In this document: piece by piece, positions 18,482 to 27,597 of the stretch
How positions within the stretch are numbered: the stretch's first letter is position 1
Layout of the letters: the number at the start of each line of letters is the position of its first letter
Source of the DNA: Streptomyces sp. NBC_00223
Lineage (GTDB): Bacteria; Actinomycetota; Actinomycetes; Streptomycetales; Streptomycetaceae
NCBI RefSeq assembly: GCF_036199905.1
Contig: NZ_CP108109.1
Coordinates: 7,842,001 to 7,906,000, forward strand
Length of the DNA stretch: 64,000 bases
Reading direction: 5' to 3'
Position numbers and translations under genes: made by a program
Notes under the pieces: model-generated
The model's input: only the letters and a program-made list of their open reading frames with translations
The model's database searches: none
Told to the model about the DNA's origin: nothing

Positions 18482-20947
18482 ATGAAGGACGTCACGCCGG
18501 TCGCCGACGGCTGGAGGCTGCGCCTGCCCGACACCGGCAGTGTGCCCGCCGTCGTGCCGGGCTGCGTGCACACCGACCTGATGGCGGCGGGGCTGCTCGT
18601 GGACCCGTTCCTGGACCGGAACGAGACCGAGGTCGCCTGGGTCGGACGCGCCGACTGGACGTACGAGACCGTGCTCCCGCCCCGCGCCACCGGACACGAG
18701 CGCACCGACCTCGTCTTCGACGGCCTCGACACCGTCGCCGCGGTCCGCCTCGGCGACACGCTGCTCGGCACCACCCGCAACATGCACCGCGGCTACCGCT
18801 TCGACGTCACCGGGCCGTACGGGGAGCGGGAGACACCGCTGACCGTCGAGTTCACCTCCGCCTACACCGAGGCCGAGCGGGTCCGCGCGCTGGTCGGCGA
18901 CCGGCCCAACTCGTACCCCGAGCCCTTCCAGTACATCCGCAAGATGGCCTGCTCCTTCGGCTGGGACTGGGGACCGACCCTGGTCACCGCCGGAATGTGG
19001 AAGCAGGTCAGGATCGAGCACTGGTCCACCGCCCGGCTGGCCGGGGTCGTCCCGCTGGTCACCGTGGACGCAGGCACCGGCCGGGTCGAGGCCCGGCTGG
19101 AGCTGGAGCGCACCGCGACCGGCGCCGACCGCGCGCTGACCGTACGGCTGCGGGTGGGGGAGACCTCCGTCGAGGCGGACGTCCCGGCCGGCGCCGACCG
19201 GCTGACGGTCACCGCCGAGGTGCCCGACCCCGCCCTGTGGTGGCCGCGCGGCTACGGCGAACAGCCGCTGTACGACCTGGAGATCACCCTCCTGGACGGC
19301 GACGCCGAACTGGACGCCTGGCGGCGGCGGATCGGCTTCCGCGACATCGTGCTCGACACCGCCGCCGACGAACACGGCAGCGCCTTCACCCTGGTCGTCA
19401 ACGGCACCCCGGTCTTCGCCCGGGGCGTCAACTGGATCCCCGACGACGTGCTGCCCACCCGGATCGACGCCGCCCGCTACCGCCGCCGCCTGGAGCAGGC
19501 CGCGGCCGCCGGCATCGACCTGATCCGCGTGTGGGGCGGCGGGATCTACGAGAGCGACGACTTCTACGACGCCTGCGACGAACTCGGCCTGCTGGTCTGG
19601 CAGGACTTCCTCTTCGCCTGCGCCGCCTACTCCGAGGAGCAGCCGCTGCGCTCCGAGATCGACGCCGAGGCCCGCGAGAACGTCGCCCGCCTCACCCCGC
19701 ACCCCAGCCTGGTCCTGTGGAACGGCAACAACGAGAACCTGTGGGGCTTCCGCGACTGGGACTGGGAGGGCGACCTCGCGGGCGGCTCCTGGGGCGAGGG
19801 CTACTACCTGGGCCTGCTGCCTCGGATCGTCGCCGAGACCGACCCCACCCGGCCGTACTGGGCGGGCAGCCCCTGGTCCGGCTCCTGGGACCACCACCCC
19901 AACGACCCCGGCCACGGCACCGCCCACTCGTGGGAGGTGTGGAACCGCCGCGACTACCGCGAGTACCTCGACAGCGTCCCGCGCTTCGTGGCCGAGTTCG
20001 GCTGGCAGGCGCCGCCCGCGTACGCCACCGCGCGCCGCGCGATCAGCGACGAGCCGCTGAGCCCGGTCTCGCCCGGCATGCTGCACCACCAGAAGGCCGA
20101 GGACGGCAACGGCAAGCTGGACCGGGGACTCGCCCACCACTTCCCGGTCCCGGCCGACTTCGACACCTGGCACTACCTGACCCAGGTCAACCAGGCCCGC
20201 GCCATCGCCACCGGCATCGAGCACTGGCGCTCGCACTGGCCGCGGTGCGCCGGCACGATCGTCTGGCAGCTCAACGACTGCTGGCCGGTGACCTCCTGGG
20301 CGGCGATCGACGGTGACGAGCGCGAGAAGCCGCTCTACCACGAGCTGAAGCGGCTCTACGCCGACCGGCTCGTCACCGTGCAGCAGCGCCCCGGCGGGCT
20401 CGTCGCGGCGCTGGTCAACCAGAGCGCGCGGGACTGGTCGGGCACGGCGGTCCTGCGCAGGGTCGCGGTGGACGGCACTGTGCTTGCCGAGGCACGGCAG
20501 CCGTTCACCGCGGCCTCCCGGACGGTCGCCGACCTTCCCGTACCGGAGCGGGTGCTGCCCGCGGCCGGCAGCGACAAGGAGTTCCTGACCGTCGAGGCCG
20601 ACGGTCTGCGCGGACTGTGGTTCGCCGTACCGGACAAGGACTTCGCCTATCCGGCGCCGCGCTGGGACGTCTCGGTGACGGCCGGCGGCGACACCACCGA
20701 GGTCACCGTCACCGCCCGCTCCCTGCTGCGCGACCTGCTGCTCCAGGCGGACCGGCTGAGCCCGTCGGCCGCCGCCGACCGGGGGCTGATCACGCTGCTG
20801 CCGGGGGAGAGCGCGACGATCACCGTACGCGGCTGGGACCGGCCGAACCCGGACTCCGTGTCCGCCGCCCTGTACACCGTCAACACCGCGGTCGGCTCGG
20901 CGGCCGGCGCCGCCGGGCAGCTGTCCGGCCCGGACGGCGGCCGGTGA
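18482..20947 (+). CDS. Beta-mannosidase (glycoside hydrolase family 2)
   Basis: 821-residue GH2 enzyme of the beta-mannosidase type, removing terminal beta-1,4-mannose from manno-oligosaccharides. No signal peptide, so it acts in the cytoplasm. Sugar-binding domain first (MACSFGWDWGPTLVTAG is characteristic of beta-mannosidases), immunoglobulin-like domain, then a TIM barrel. Acid/base Glu418 is in WNGNNENLWG, nucleophile Glu505 in FVAEFGWQ, with NDCWPVTSWA later. Its stop overlaps the LacI gene start (GTGA). Together with the ABC importer opposite, this suggests uptake of oligosaccharides and internal cleavage. Confidence 0.93.
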   Translation: MKDVTPVADGWRLRLPDTGSVPAVVPGCVHTDLMAAGLLVDPFLDRNETEVAWVGRADWTYETVLPPRATGHERTDLVFDGLDTVAAVRLGDTLLGTTRNMHRGYRFDVTGPYGERETPLTVEFTSAYTEAERVRALVGDRPNSYPEPFQYIRKMACSFGWDWGPTLVTAGMWKQVRIEHWSTARLAGVVPLVTVDAGTGRVEARLELERTATGADRALTVRLRVGETSVEADVPAGADRLTVTAEVPDPALWWPRGYGEQPLYDLEITLLDGDAELDAWRRRIGFRDIVLDTAADEHGSAFTLVVNGTPVFARGVNWIPDDVLPTRIDAARYRRRLEQAAAAGIDLIRVWGGGIYESDDFYDACDELGLLVWQDFLFACAAYSEEQPLRSEIDAEARENVARLTPHPSLVLWNGNNENLWGFRDWDWEGDLAGGSWGEGYYLGLLPRIVAETDPTRPYWAGSPWSGSWDHHPNDPGHGTAHSWEVWNRRDYREYLDSVPRFVAEFGWQAPPAYATARRAISDEPLSPVSPGMLHHQKAEDGNGKLDRGLAHHFPVPADFDTWHYLTQVNQARAIATGIEHWRSHWPRCAGTIVWQLNDCWPVTSWAAIDGDEREKPLYHELKRLYADRLVTVQQRPGGLVAALVNQSARDWSGTAVLRRVAVDGTVLAEARQPFTAASRTVADLPVPERVLPAAGSDKEFLTVEADGLRGLWFAVPDKDFAYPAPRWDVSVTAGGDTTEVTVTARSLLRDLLLQADRLSPSAAADRGLITLLPGESATITVRGWDRPNPDSVSAALYTVNTAVGSAAGAAGQLSGPDGGR

Positions 20948-21981
20948 GCGAACCGGCCCAGGACCCGGGACACCGCCCCACCATCAAGGACGTCGCCGCG
21001 CTCGCGGGGGTGTCCAAGGGGGCGGTGTCCATGGCGTTCAACGGGCGCCCCGGCGTCTCGCAGGCCACCCGGGCACGGATCCTCGACGCCGCCGGCCGGC
21101 TCGGCTGGGCGCCCAGCCTCAACGCGCGCGCCCTGTCCGGCACCCGGGTCGACACCATCGGCCTGGTCATCGCCCGGCCGGCCCGGATGCTCGGCCTCGA
21201 ACCCTTCTACATGGAGTTCATCTCCGGCATCGAGAGCGTGCTCGCCGACCACGACAGCGCGCTGCTGCTGCGGCTGGTCCGCGACGTGGACGAGGAGATC
21301 GCCGTCCAGCAGGCGTGGTGGCGCTCCCGGCAGGTCTCGGGCTCGATCCTGGTCGACTTCCGCCAGGACGACCCGCGTGTTCCCGCGATCGGCTCGCTGG
21401 GCATGCCCGCGGTCGCCGTCGGCCACCCCTCGCTGACCGGGCCGGTGCCCGCCGCCTGGACCGACGACGCGGCGGCCGTCTCCGACGCCGTACGGTATCT
21501 GGCCGCGCTCGGCCACCGCAGGATCGCCCGGGTCGGCGGCGCCGCCGTGCTCGGCCACACCGCCATCAGAACCGCCGCCTTCGAGGAGACCGTGCGCGAA
21601 CTGGGCCTGGAACAGGGCCGCAGCGTCGTCACCGACTTCTCCGGCGGCCAGGGCGCCCGCGCCACCCGTACCCTGCTCGCCGCCCCCGTGCGGCCCACCG
21701 CCATCCTCTACGACAACGACCTGATGGCGGTCGCCGGGCTGTCCGTGGCCGACGAGATGGGTCTGTCGGTGCCCCGGGACATCTCCCTGCTGGCCTGGGA
21801 CGACTCGCAGCTGTGCCAGCTCACCCGGCCGCAGCTGTCGGCGATGAGCCACGACGTGTACGGCTTCGGCGCCGAGGTGGCCCGCCGGCTGCTGGCGGTC
21901 CTCGGCGGCGAGCAGCCGCGGCAGGGCCCGGTCGCCACACCCGTGCTCGTCCCCCGCAACAGCACCGCCCCGCCGGCCTGA
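20944..21981 (+). CDS. LacI family transcriptional regulator
   Basis: 345-residue repressor. N-terminal LacI HTH (residues ~13-35, VAALAGVSKGAVSMAF) with hinge helix LNARALSG, then a periplasmic-binding-protein-like effector domain (DTIGLVIARP; YLAALGHRRIARVGG; PTAILYDNDLMAVA; LSLLAWDDSQL-like). It is translationally coupled to the beta-mannosidase (GTGA) and ends in a hairpin. Likely controls the mannosidase and the convergent importer through the AT-rich sites before each; the effector would then be a manno-oligosaccharide (inference). Confidence 0.92.
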   Translation: MSEPAQDPGHRPTIKDVAALAGVSKGAVSMAFNGRPGVSQATRARILDAAGRLGWAPSLNARALSGTRVDTIGLVIARPARMLGLEPFYMEFISGIESVLADHDSALLLRLVRDVDEEIAVQQAWWRSRQVSGSILVDFRQDDPRVPAIGSLGMPAVAVGHPSLTGPVPAAWTDDAAAVSDAVRYLAALGHRRIARVGGAAVLGHTAIRTAAFEETVRELGLEQGRSVVTDFSGGQGARATRTLLAAPVRPTAILYDNDLMAVAGLSVADEMGLSVPRDISLLAWDDSQLCQLTRPQLSAMSHDVYGFGAEVARRLLAVLGGEQPRQGPVATPVLVPRNSTAPPA

Positions 21982-21994
21982 GCGCCGGCGGGGC
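21967..21994. terminator. Bidirectional hairpin overlapping the LacI stop codon
   Basis: Perfect 11-bp stem GCCCCGCCGGC / GCCGGCGGGGC with a 6-nt loop. The left arm lies inside the last LacI codons and the loop holds the stop. The convergent permease ends at 22024. Confidence 0.7.
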
Positions 21995-22023
21995 AGTGCT
22001 GTCGCGGTCCGGGGACGTGACGG

Positions 22024-22923
22024 CTACTTCGTCGCGCCCTGGGTGAAGCCGTTGTAGATGAACCGCTGGAGGAACAGGAAGATCACCAGCGTCGGCACGA
22101 TCACCAGGATCGCGCCGGCCGAGATGTCCTCCCAGTGGGCGCCGTAGGGGCCCTTGAAGCGGAAGAGCGAGGTCGAGATCGTGCCCAGGTTCTCCGAGGG
22201 CATGTAGAGGAAGGGGATGTAGAAGTCGTTGTAGACGGTGATCCCCTTGATGATCACGACCGTGGCGATGGCGGGCTTGAGCAGCGGCAGGATGATCCGC
22301 CAGTAGATGGTGAACGAGTTCGCCCCGTCGATCCGCGCCGCCTCGTCCAGGGACACCGGGATGCCCCGGATGAACTGCAGGAAGATGTAGATCGAGACGA
22401 TGTCCGTGCCCGTGTAGAGCAGGATCGGCGCCCAGCGGGAGTCGAACAGCCCGAAGTCGTTGATGATCCGGAAGGTCGCCACCTGGGTGGTGACGCTGGG
22501 CACCAGCGTGCCGATCAGGAAGAGCGCCACCACCGGGCGGCGCATCCGGAAGTGGTACCGGTCGATGGCGTAGGCCGCCATCGAGCCGATGAGCACGGTC
22601 CCGGTGATCGAGAAGAGCAGGATGAACGACGTGTTCCAGAACGCCGAGAGCATCTTCCCGTCGCGGAACGCCGTCACGTAGTTGTGGTAGTTGAGCCAGT
22701 TGTGCGGCAGCGACAGCGCGCCGCCGTCCTGCGCCAGCTCACGCGAGGTCTTGAGCGAGGTGAGGAACACCGCGAACAGCGGCAGCAGCATCACCACGGA
22801 GGCCGCCACGAGCGAGACGTACGTCAGGGTCCTGGCGACCGTCCGGCGCGTGTGCGCCGAACGGTCCTGCTCGGAGAGGTCCCGCGTCTTCGCGCCCGGC
22901 GGCGGGACGAGCGTCGAGGTCAT
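22024..22923 (-). CDS. Carbohydrate ABC transporter permease (MalG-like)
   Basis: 299-residue inner-membrane permease, third gene of the importer operon. Six membrane helices (first LTYVSLVAASVVMLLPLFAV) and the EAA loop DEAARIDGANSFTIYWRIILP (shown here only in part), which docks the ATPase. The MalG-type start SLKTSREL after helix 1 is present. Start ATG 22923 overlaps the stop of the MalF-like gene (22920) by 4 bases. No ATPase gene is in the operon, so the shared MsiK-type ATPase used by Streptomyces sugar importers is probably encoded elsewhere. Confidence 0.92.
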   Translation of the reverse strand: MTSTLVPPPGAKTRDLSEQDRSAHTRRTVARTLTYVSLVAASVVMLLPLFAVFLTSLKTSRELAQDGGALSLPHNWLNYHNYVTAFRDGKMLSAFWNTSFILLFSITGTVLIGSMAAYAIDRYHFRMRRPVVALFLIGTLVPSVTTQVATFRIINDFGLFDSRWAPILLYTGTDIVSIYIFLQFIRGIPVSLDEAARIDGANSFTIYWRIILPLLKPAIATVVIIKGITVYNDFYIPFLYMPSENLGTISTSLFRFKGPYGAHWEDISAGAILVIVPTLVIFLFLQRFIYNGFTQGATK

Positions 22924-23795
22924 ACGAGGTCGGTCCTCTCGTCGGGCACCAGCAGCCGTTGCAGCCAGGTGACCAGCAGAATGATGACCAGCAACGCGAC
23001 GGCCGACGCCGAGGCGAGACCCATCTTGTTGAACTGGAAGGCCAGCTTCACCGTCTGGATGACGAACGTCTGGGTGCCGGCCGCGCCGCCGGTCATGATG
23101 TACGGGATCTCGAAGACGGACAGCGACCCCGAGATCGCCAGGATCACGCTCAGGCTCAGCACCGGCCGGATACCCGGCGCGATGATGTGCCGGAACTGCT
23201 GCCAGCGGTTGGCGCCGTCCAGCTCCGAGGCCTCGTACAGCTCCCCGGGGATGGACTGGATCGCCCCGAGGAACAGCACGAAGTTCAGGCCCATGAACCG
23301 CCACACCGACACCCCGGACAGCGAGGTGTTGGCCATCCGCCCGCTGCCCAGCCAGAAGTGGTGGCCGTGCGCCCCGAACAGGCTCAGTACCGAGTCGAGG
23401 GTGCCGCCGGGCTGGAAGAAGTACAGGAAGACGAAGCCGACGGCGACACCGTTGATCAGGTAGGGGAAGAACAGGATCCCCTTGAAGAGGTTCCTGAACT
23501 TCAGGTTGAAGCTCAGCACGGTGGCGAAGTACAGCGCCAGCGTGATCTGCACCACCGACGCCACCAGGTAGTACAGGCTGACGAAGAAGACCTGGAAGAG
23601 TTCGGGGCGGGTGAAGAGCTCGACGTAGTTCTTGGAGCCCACGAAGTTCTTGTCCGGGCTCACCCCGTCCCAGTCGGTGAAACTGTCCGAGATCATGTTC
23701 GCGACCGGGACATAGGTGAACGTGATCAGGAGGGCGAGCGGTACGGCCAGGAACATCCATGGCGTGACGAGCCGCCACACCCGCGCCCGGGTCAC
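22920..23795 (-). CDS. Carbohydrate ABC transporter permease (MalF-like)
   Basis: About 291 residues with six helices (first VTPWMFLAVPLALLITFTYV) and an EAA loop (YEASELDGANRWQQFRHI). The start is set to GTG 23795 because it overlaps the binding-protein stop as GTGA; an in-frame GTG at 23825 would add ten residues and overlap further. Forms the heterodimeric channel with the next permease. Confidence 0.9.
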   Translation of the reverse strand: MTRARVWRLVTPWMFLAVPLALLITFTYVPVANMISDSFTDWDGVSPDKNFVGSKNYVELFTRPELFQVFFVSLYYLVASVVQITLALYFATVLSFNLKFRNLFKGILFFPYLINGVAVGFVFLYFFQPGGTLDSVLSLFGAHGHHFWLGSGRMANTSLSGVSVWRFMGLNFVLFLGAIQSIPGELYEASELDGANRWQQFRHIIAPGIRPVLSLSVILAISGSLSVFEIPYIMTGGAAGTQTFVIQTVKLAFQFNKMGLASASAVALLVIILLVTWLQRLLVPDERTDLV

Positions 23796-25114
23796 AGGCC
23801 CGCGGTCTTCTGTGCTTCGGCCCACTTCTTGCTCAGCGACGTGAAGACCCCGTCGAGGTCGCCGCCGGCCGCGCCCCTGGCCACGTCGATCAGGTGCTGG
23901 CGGTAGTCCGGCTTGGTCAGACCGACCTCGGACTGGTTGTCGATGTTGTTGACCTCGGCGTTCTTGGCCTGGGAGACCTCGACCAGCTTCACGCCCGCGT
24001 CACTGAACGGCTTCAGCGAGCTGGGCAGCGGCGCGCCCTTGAGCGAGGGGACGGCCTGGTTGGTCTGCACATAACCCGACTTGTCGGTGAACCAGTCGAT
24101 CCAGGCGCGGGCGGCCGCCTTGTGCTTGGAGTGGATGCTCACCGCTTCCTGGTAGTCAGGGGCGATCGGGGAGCAGAACTTGCCGTCGACCTGGCTGGGG
24201 AAGGGCATGTAGCCGATCTCGGACGGGTCCTGGCCGGCCTTCTTCGCGGCGTCCTGCATCTGGACGATCGCCCAGGAGCCGAGCCACATCGAGCTGATCT
24301 TGCCGGTGGCGAGCAGGCCCTTGGAGTTCTCCCAGTTCGTGGTGGTCGGGTCCTCCTCGGAGAGCTTGTCGTGCACGATGTTGTAGAGCAGCGTGTCGCC
24401 GACGTTGAGGTCGCTTCCGGCCTTCCACGGGTCGGGCTCGGTGGCCAGCTCGTCATTGGCCTTCGGGTCGCAGGAGACCGCGCCGACCACGCTGGACCAG
24501 GCGGTGAGCGGCCAGCCGTCCTTGTAGTTGGTGTAGTACGGCGTGGCGGACGTCTTGGCCTTGATCGCCTTGAGGTCGCTGATGAACTCGTCCGGCGTGG
24601 TCGGCCAGGTGGTGATGCCGGCCTGCTCCCAGACCTTCTTGTTGTAGACGAAGCCGTTGGCGTTGGTGAAGTTGGCGATGCCGTAGACCTTGCCGTCCAC
24701 CGTCGCCTTGTCGGTGAAGGTGTACTGCTTGCTGAGGTCCGCGGCGCTGCCCAGCGACGCGAAGAACTTCGGGTAGTCGTCCTGCTTGATGACCGCGGGG
24801 ATCATGAGCACGTCGCCGTAGTTCGACGTGTTCATGCGGATCTTGACTTCGCCCTCGTAGTCGGTGATGCCCTCGAAGGTCACGTGCACCTTCGGGTAGA
24901 TCTTGTTGAACTCGGCGGCGTACTTCTTCATCGTGCCGTCCTGCACCAGGTCCGTGCGCTGGGTGAGGACCTTGACGTCACCGGTCACCTTGGCGGGATC
25001 GGTGGGTGAGGAGGCCGACTCACCGCTCGACGACGAGCCTCCGCCACCGCCGCAGGCCGTCGCCAGCAGCGCCATGGTGGCGAGCAGCGAACCGGCCAGT
25101 ACCTTGCGCTTCAT
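23792..25114 (-). CDS. Sugar ABC transporter substrate-binding lipoprotein
   Basis: 440-residue extracytoplasmic solute-binding lipoprotein. Signal peptide with lipobox LLATAC (Cys ~23), a Gly/Ser tether, then a family-1 sugar-binding fold (VTFEGITDYEGEVKIRMN; GLLATGKISSMWLGSWAIVQM; WIDWFTDKSGYVQTNQ). Start ATG 25114 is preferred over ATG 25123 because GGAG lies 9 nt upstream of the former and touches the latter. Ligand not provable; the neighbouring beta-mannosidase suggests manno-oligosaccharides. Confidence 0.92.
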   Translation of the reverse strand: MKRKVLAGSLLATMALLATACGGGGGSSSSGESASSPTDPAKVTGDVKVLTQRTDLVQDGTMKKYAAEFNKIYPKVHVTFEGITDYEGEVKIRMNTSNYGDVLMIPAVIKQDDYPKFFASLGSAADLSKQYTFTDKATVDGKVYGIANFTNANGFVYNKKVWEQAGITTWPTTPDEFISDLKAIKAKTSATPYYTNYKDGWPLTAWSSVVGAVSCDPKANDELATEPDPWKAGSDLNVGDTLLYNIVHDKLSEEDPTTTNWENSKGLLATGKISSMWLGSWAIVQMQDAAKKAGQDPSEIGYMPFPSQVDGKFCSPIAPDYQEAVSIHSKHKAAARAWIDWFTDKSGYVQTNQAVPSLKGAPLPSSLKPFSDAGVKLVEVSQAKNAEVNNIDNQSEVGLTKPDYRQHLIDVARGAAGGDLDGVFTSLSKKWAEAQKTAGL

Positions 25115-25184
25115 GTGCACCATCTCCGTTTCACGACATCCGTCCGAGCGAGTCCAGGAGGGGACGAGTCGCGCAGCGCGGTTA

Positions 25185-25277
25185 CTTAAGCGATTCAGTA
25201 GCGGAACGACCGCACTATTGCATTGGGTTGTTGGTCGGTAAAGGGACTGATTCAGCGCTGATGCTTAACCGTTACAT
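25185..25277. promoter_or_regulatory. LacI-like operator candidates before the ABC importer
   Basis: CTTAAGCGATTCAG (25185-25198) and CTTAACCGTTACAT (25264-25277) resemble the two sites upstream of beta-mannosidase. The second matches the 18304 site at 11 of 14 positions. The whole stretch 25180-25290 is AT-rich. They lie 70-165 bases upstream of the binding-protein start, as expected for a promoter with two operators. Confidence 0.45.
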
Positions 25278-25398
25278 TGCGGTTCAGTGCGGGGCACGCG
25301 GAGAAGGCGCGGCGAGGCCCCGGCGGACGGGCGGGACAGGCCCGGCGGCCCCGCCGGTGGGGTAGGTTGAAGCCCATCGGCACCGCGCGTGCGCCGGG

Positions 25399-25485
25399 TA
25401 CGGCAGCGCGGACGAACCGGAGGAGGTGGGACCGATTACCCCCAGCACACGACGGGCGCTCCCGCCCCACGGCCGCGCGGACTGA
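25399..25485 (+). other. infC-leader-like fragment with strong SD and ATT start, 16-codon frame
   Basis: GGAGGAGG at 25419-25426 is followed 8 nt later by ATT (25435) and a 16-codon frame ending at TGA 25485. One frame just upstream reads RTNRRRWD, which, from memory, resembles the segment around the start of actinobacterial infC (initiation factor 3), a gene known for non-AUG initiation. The similarity stops within a few codons after ATT, so no IF3 is encoded. It may be a copied leader fragment or a short translated leader for the methyltransferase at 25542. The rest of 25124-25541 holds no supported gene. Confidence 0.35.
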
Positions 25486-25541
25486 CGGCGCGGCCGCCGA
25501 TCGACGCCGGGGAGCTCCCGCAGGCTTCCCGAAAGGCTCTC

Positions 25542-26336
25542 ATGTCGGAAATCGCATCACAACCGTCCGAACCGGTTCTCGTCGCCACCCTGCGCGCGGC
25601 CGGCTGCGTCTTCGCCGAGGACGAGGCGCGGCTGCTCACCGCCGCCGCCCGCACCCCGGGCGAACTCGCCGCCATGGTCGAGCGGCGCGCCGCCGGTCTG
25701 CCGCTGGAACACGTCATCGGCTGGGCCGAGTTCGGCGGACTGCGGATCGCCGTGGACCCCGGGGTCTTCGTACCCCGCCGCCGTACCGAACTCCTGGTCC
25801 GGGAGGCGGCCCGGCTCGGCCGCCCCGGAGCCGTCGTCCTGGACCTGTGCTGCGGCTCGGGCGCGGTCGGCGTGGCGCTCGCCGCGGCCCTGGGCCGGGT
25901 CGAACTGCACGCCGCCGACCTCGACCCGGCCGCGGTGCGCTGCGCCCGCCGCAACGTCGGCGCCGCGGGCGGGCGGGTCCACGAGGGCGACCTGTTCGAC
26001 CCGCTGCCCGCGGACCTGCGCGGGCGCGTCGACGTGCTCGCCGCCAACGTGCCCTACGTGCCCACAGGGGACGTCGGCTTTCTGCCGCCGGAGGCCCGGG
26101 AGCACGAGGCGCTGATCGCGCTCGACGGCGGCCCCGACGGGCTCGACGTGCTGCGCCGGGTGGCCGCCGGGGCGCCCGGCTGGCTGGCGCCGGGCGGCTC
26201 ACTGCTCTTCGAGACCAGCGAGCGGCAGGCCGCCCTCGCTGCCGGGGTCGTCGAAGCCGCCGGACTGCGGCCGCGCGTGGTGAGCGACGACGGGCTGTAC
26301 GCGACGGTCGTGACCGGGACGCGCGCGGCCCGCTGA
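25542..26336 (+). CDS. Putative protein-(glutamine-N5) methyltransferase, PrmC-related
   Basis: 264-residue SAM-dependent methyltransferase related to PrmC/HemK but shorter at the N-terminus. SAM-binding motif I VLDLCCGSGAVGVALA, motif II ADLDPAAVRCARRN. The catalytic NPPY of PrmC is replaced by NVPY (ANVPYVPTGD), as in the subgroup annotated 'putative protein N5-glutamine methyltransferase', whose target is unknown. Start ATG 25542 has GAAAGG with 5-nt spacing. Because the second residue of NPPY differs, a release-factor role should not be assumed. Confidence 0.82.
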   Translation: MSEIASQPSEPVLVATLRAAGCVFAEDEARLLTAAARTPGELAAMVERRAAGLPLEHVIGWAEFGGLRIAVDPGVFVPRRRTELLVREAARLGRPGAVVLDLCCGSGAVGVALAAALGRVELHAADLDPAAVRCARRNVGAAGGRVHEGDLFDPLPADLRGRVDVLAANVPYVPTGDVGFLPPEAREHEALIALDGGPDGLDVLRRVAAGAPGWLAPGGSLLFETSERQAALAAGVVEAAGLRPRVVSDDGLYATVVTGTRAAR

Positions 26337-26351
26337 CCTCCGCGCGGGCGA

Positions 26352-26384
26352 AAGGGGCGGCCCCCGCGCCGGGAGCCGCCCCTT
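26352..26384. terminator. Hairpin terminator between convergent methyltransferase and nickel permease
   Basis: Perfect 10-bp stem AAGGGGCGGC / GCCGCCCCTT with a 13-nt loop, 15 bases after the methyltransferase stop. On + the 3' arm ends in TT. The convergent permease gene ends at 26408. Confidence 0.7.
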
Positions 26385-26407
26385 GCCGCCGTGCCGGGGC
26401 TCGGGGT

Positions 26408-27544
26408 TCAGTCCTGCTGCTCCGCGGGCCGCAGCCCGGCGGACCACTTCTCCTCGATGTTGCCGAACCTCCACACCGCGAAGGCGATCGCCCAGGTGCC
26501 GAAGAACAGGCCGACGATCACATACCCGACGATGTTCAGATCCAGGCCGCCGACCCAGTCCCAGAAGGCGCCGTGCAGCTTGGCCTTCTCACCGATCAGG
26601 CCCAGCAGTTCCACCGTGCCGATGATCAGCGCGACCGCGACCGACAGACCGGTGATCGTCAGGTTGTAGTACACCTTGCGGACGGGCTTGGAGAAGGCCC
26701 ACTCGTAGGCGAAGTTCATGAACGAGCCGTCGATGGTGTCCAGCAGCGACATACCCGCCGCGAACAGCACCGGCAGGCACAGGATCGCGTACCAGGGCAG
26801 CCCGGAGGCGGCGCCGGAGCCCGCGAGCACCAGCAGCGCGATCTCGGTGGCGGTGTCGAAGCCCAGGCCGAACAGCAGCCCCAGCGGGTACATCTGCCAC
26901 GGCTTGGTGATCGACTTCATCAGCCGGCCGAGCAACCGGTTCATGAACCCGCGGTTGTTGAGCTGCTCCTCCAGCGCGGCCTCGTCGAAGTCGCCCTGGC
27001 GCATCTGCCGGAAGACCTTCCAGATCCCGGCCAGGATCAGCAGGTTGAGGAACGCGATGACGTACAGGAACGTGCCCGAGACGGTGGTGCCGATCCAGCC
27101 GGTGACGTTGTGCAGCTGCGAGTTGTCGTCCTCGACCGGGTTGGCCAGCGCCTTGACGCCCAGCGACAGCAGGAGCGCCAGGGCGAAGACGATGCTGGAG
27201 TGACCGAGGGAGAACCAGAAGCCCACCGACAGCGGGCGCTTGCCCTCGCCCATCAGCTTGCGCGTGGTGTTGTCGATCGCCGCGATGTGGTCGGCGTCGA
27301 AGGCGTGCCGCATACCGAGCGTGTACGCGGTGACGCCGATGCCGATGCCGAAGGACTTCGTGCCGAGGCTGTAGTGCTCGGGGGCCACGACCGCCACCAG
27401 CGTGAACCAGCCGATCACGTGCAGTGCCACGATGAACGCGGCCATGCCGCCGAGCCTGCTCCACTCGGACCTGCTCATCGATCCCGATATCCGTCTCCAG
27501 CGGGACGCGGCGGTACCGGCCGGTGCCTCGGCGGTGCTGGTCAT
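26408..27544 (-). CDS. NiCoT family nickel/cobalt permease
   Basis: 378-residue high-affinity Ni2+/Co2+ permease of the HoxN/NixA/NicT family. Signature motifs: RHAFDADHIAAIDN in helix II (metal selectivity), LGHSSIVFALAL, LGFDTATEIALL and DGSFMNFAYEW. About eight membrane helices. Start ATG 27544 has GGAGG with 8-nt spacing; the upstream in-frame start at 27589 does not. A Nur-like box lies 54 bases upstream, which points to nickel. The adjacent cobalamin genes would also fit cobalt supply. Confidence 0.92.
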   Translation of the reverse strand: MTSTAEAPAGTAASRWRRISGSMSRSEWSRLGGMAAFIVALHVIGWFTLVAVVAPEHYSLGTKSFGIGIGVTAYTLGMRHAFDADHIAAIDNTTRKLMGEGKRPLSVGFWFSLGHSSIVFALALLLSLGVKALANPVEDDNSQLHNVTGWIGTTVSGTFLYVIAFLNLLILAGIWKVFRQMRQGDFDEAALEEQLNNRGFMNRLLGRLMKSITKPWQMYPLGLLFGLGFDTATEIALLVLAGSGAASGLPWYAILCLPVLFAAGMSLLDTIDGSFMNFAYEWAFSKPVRKVYYNLTITGLSVAVALIIGTVELLGLIGEKAKLHGAFWDWVGGLDLNIVGYVIVGLFFGTWAIAFAVWRFGNIEEKWSAGLRPAEQQD

Positions 27545-27597
27545 GGTTTGGTCCTCCGTGCTGACGGCGTGCGGCGCTGACTGCGGCAATGTACTAG

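Noticed and set aside
18248..20341. 697-codon minus-strand frame opposite beta-mannosidase
   Set aside because: No family similarity, Val/Gly/Asp-rich shadow; the + frame carries both catalytic Glu motifs.
22024..23778. Single long frame covering both ABC permeases
   Set aside because: Only its 3' part encodes the MalG-like permease; the 5' part is a shifted reading of the MalF-like gene, which has its own frame.
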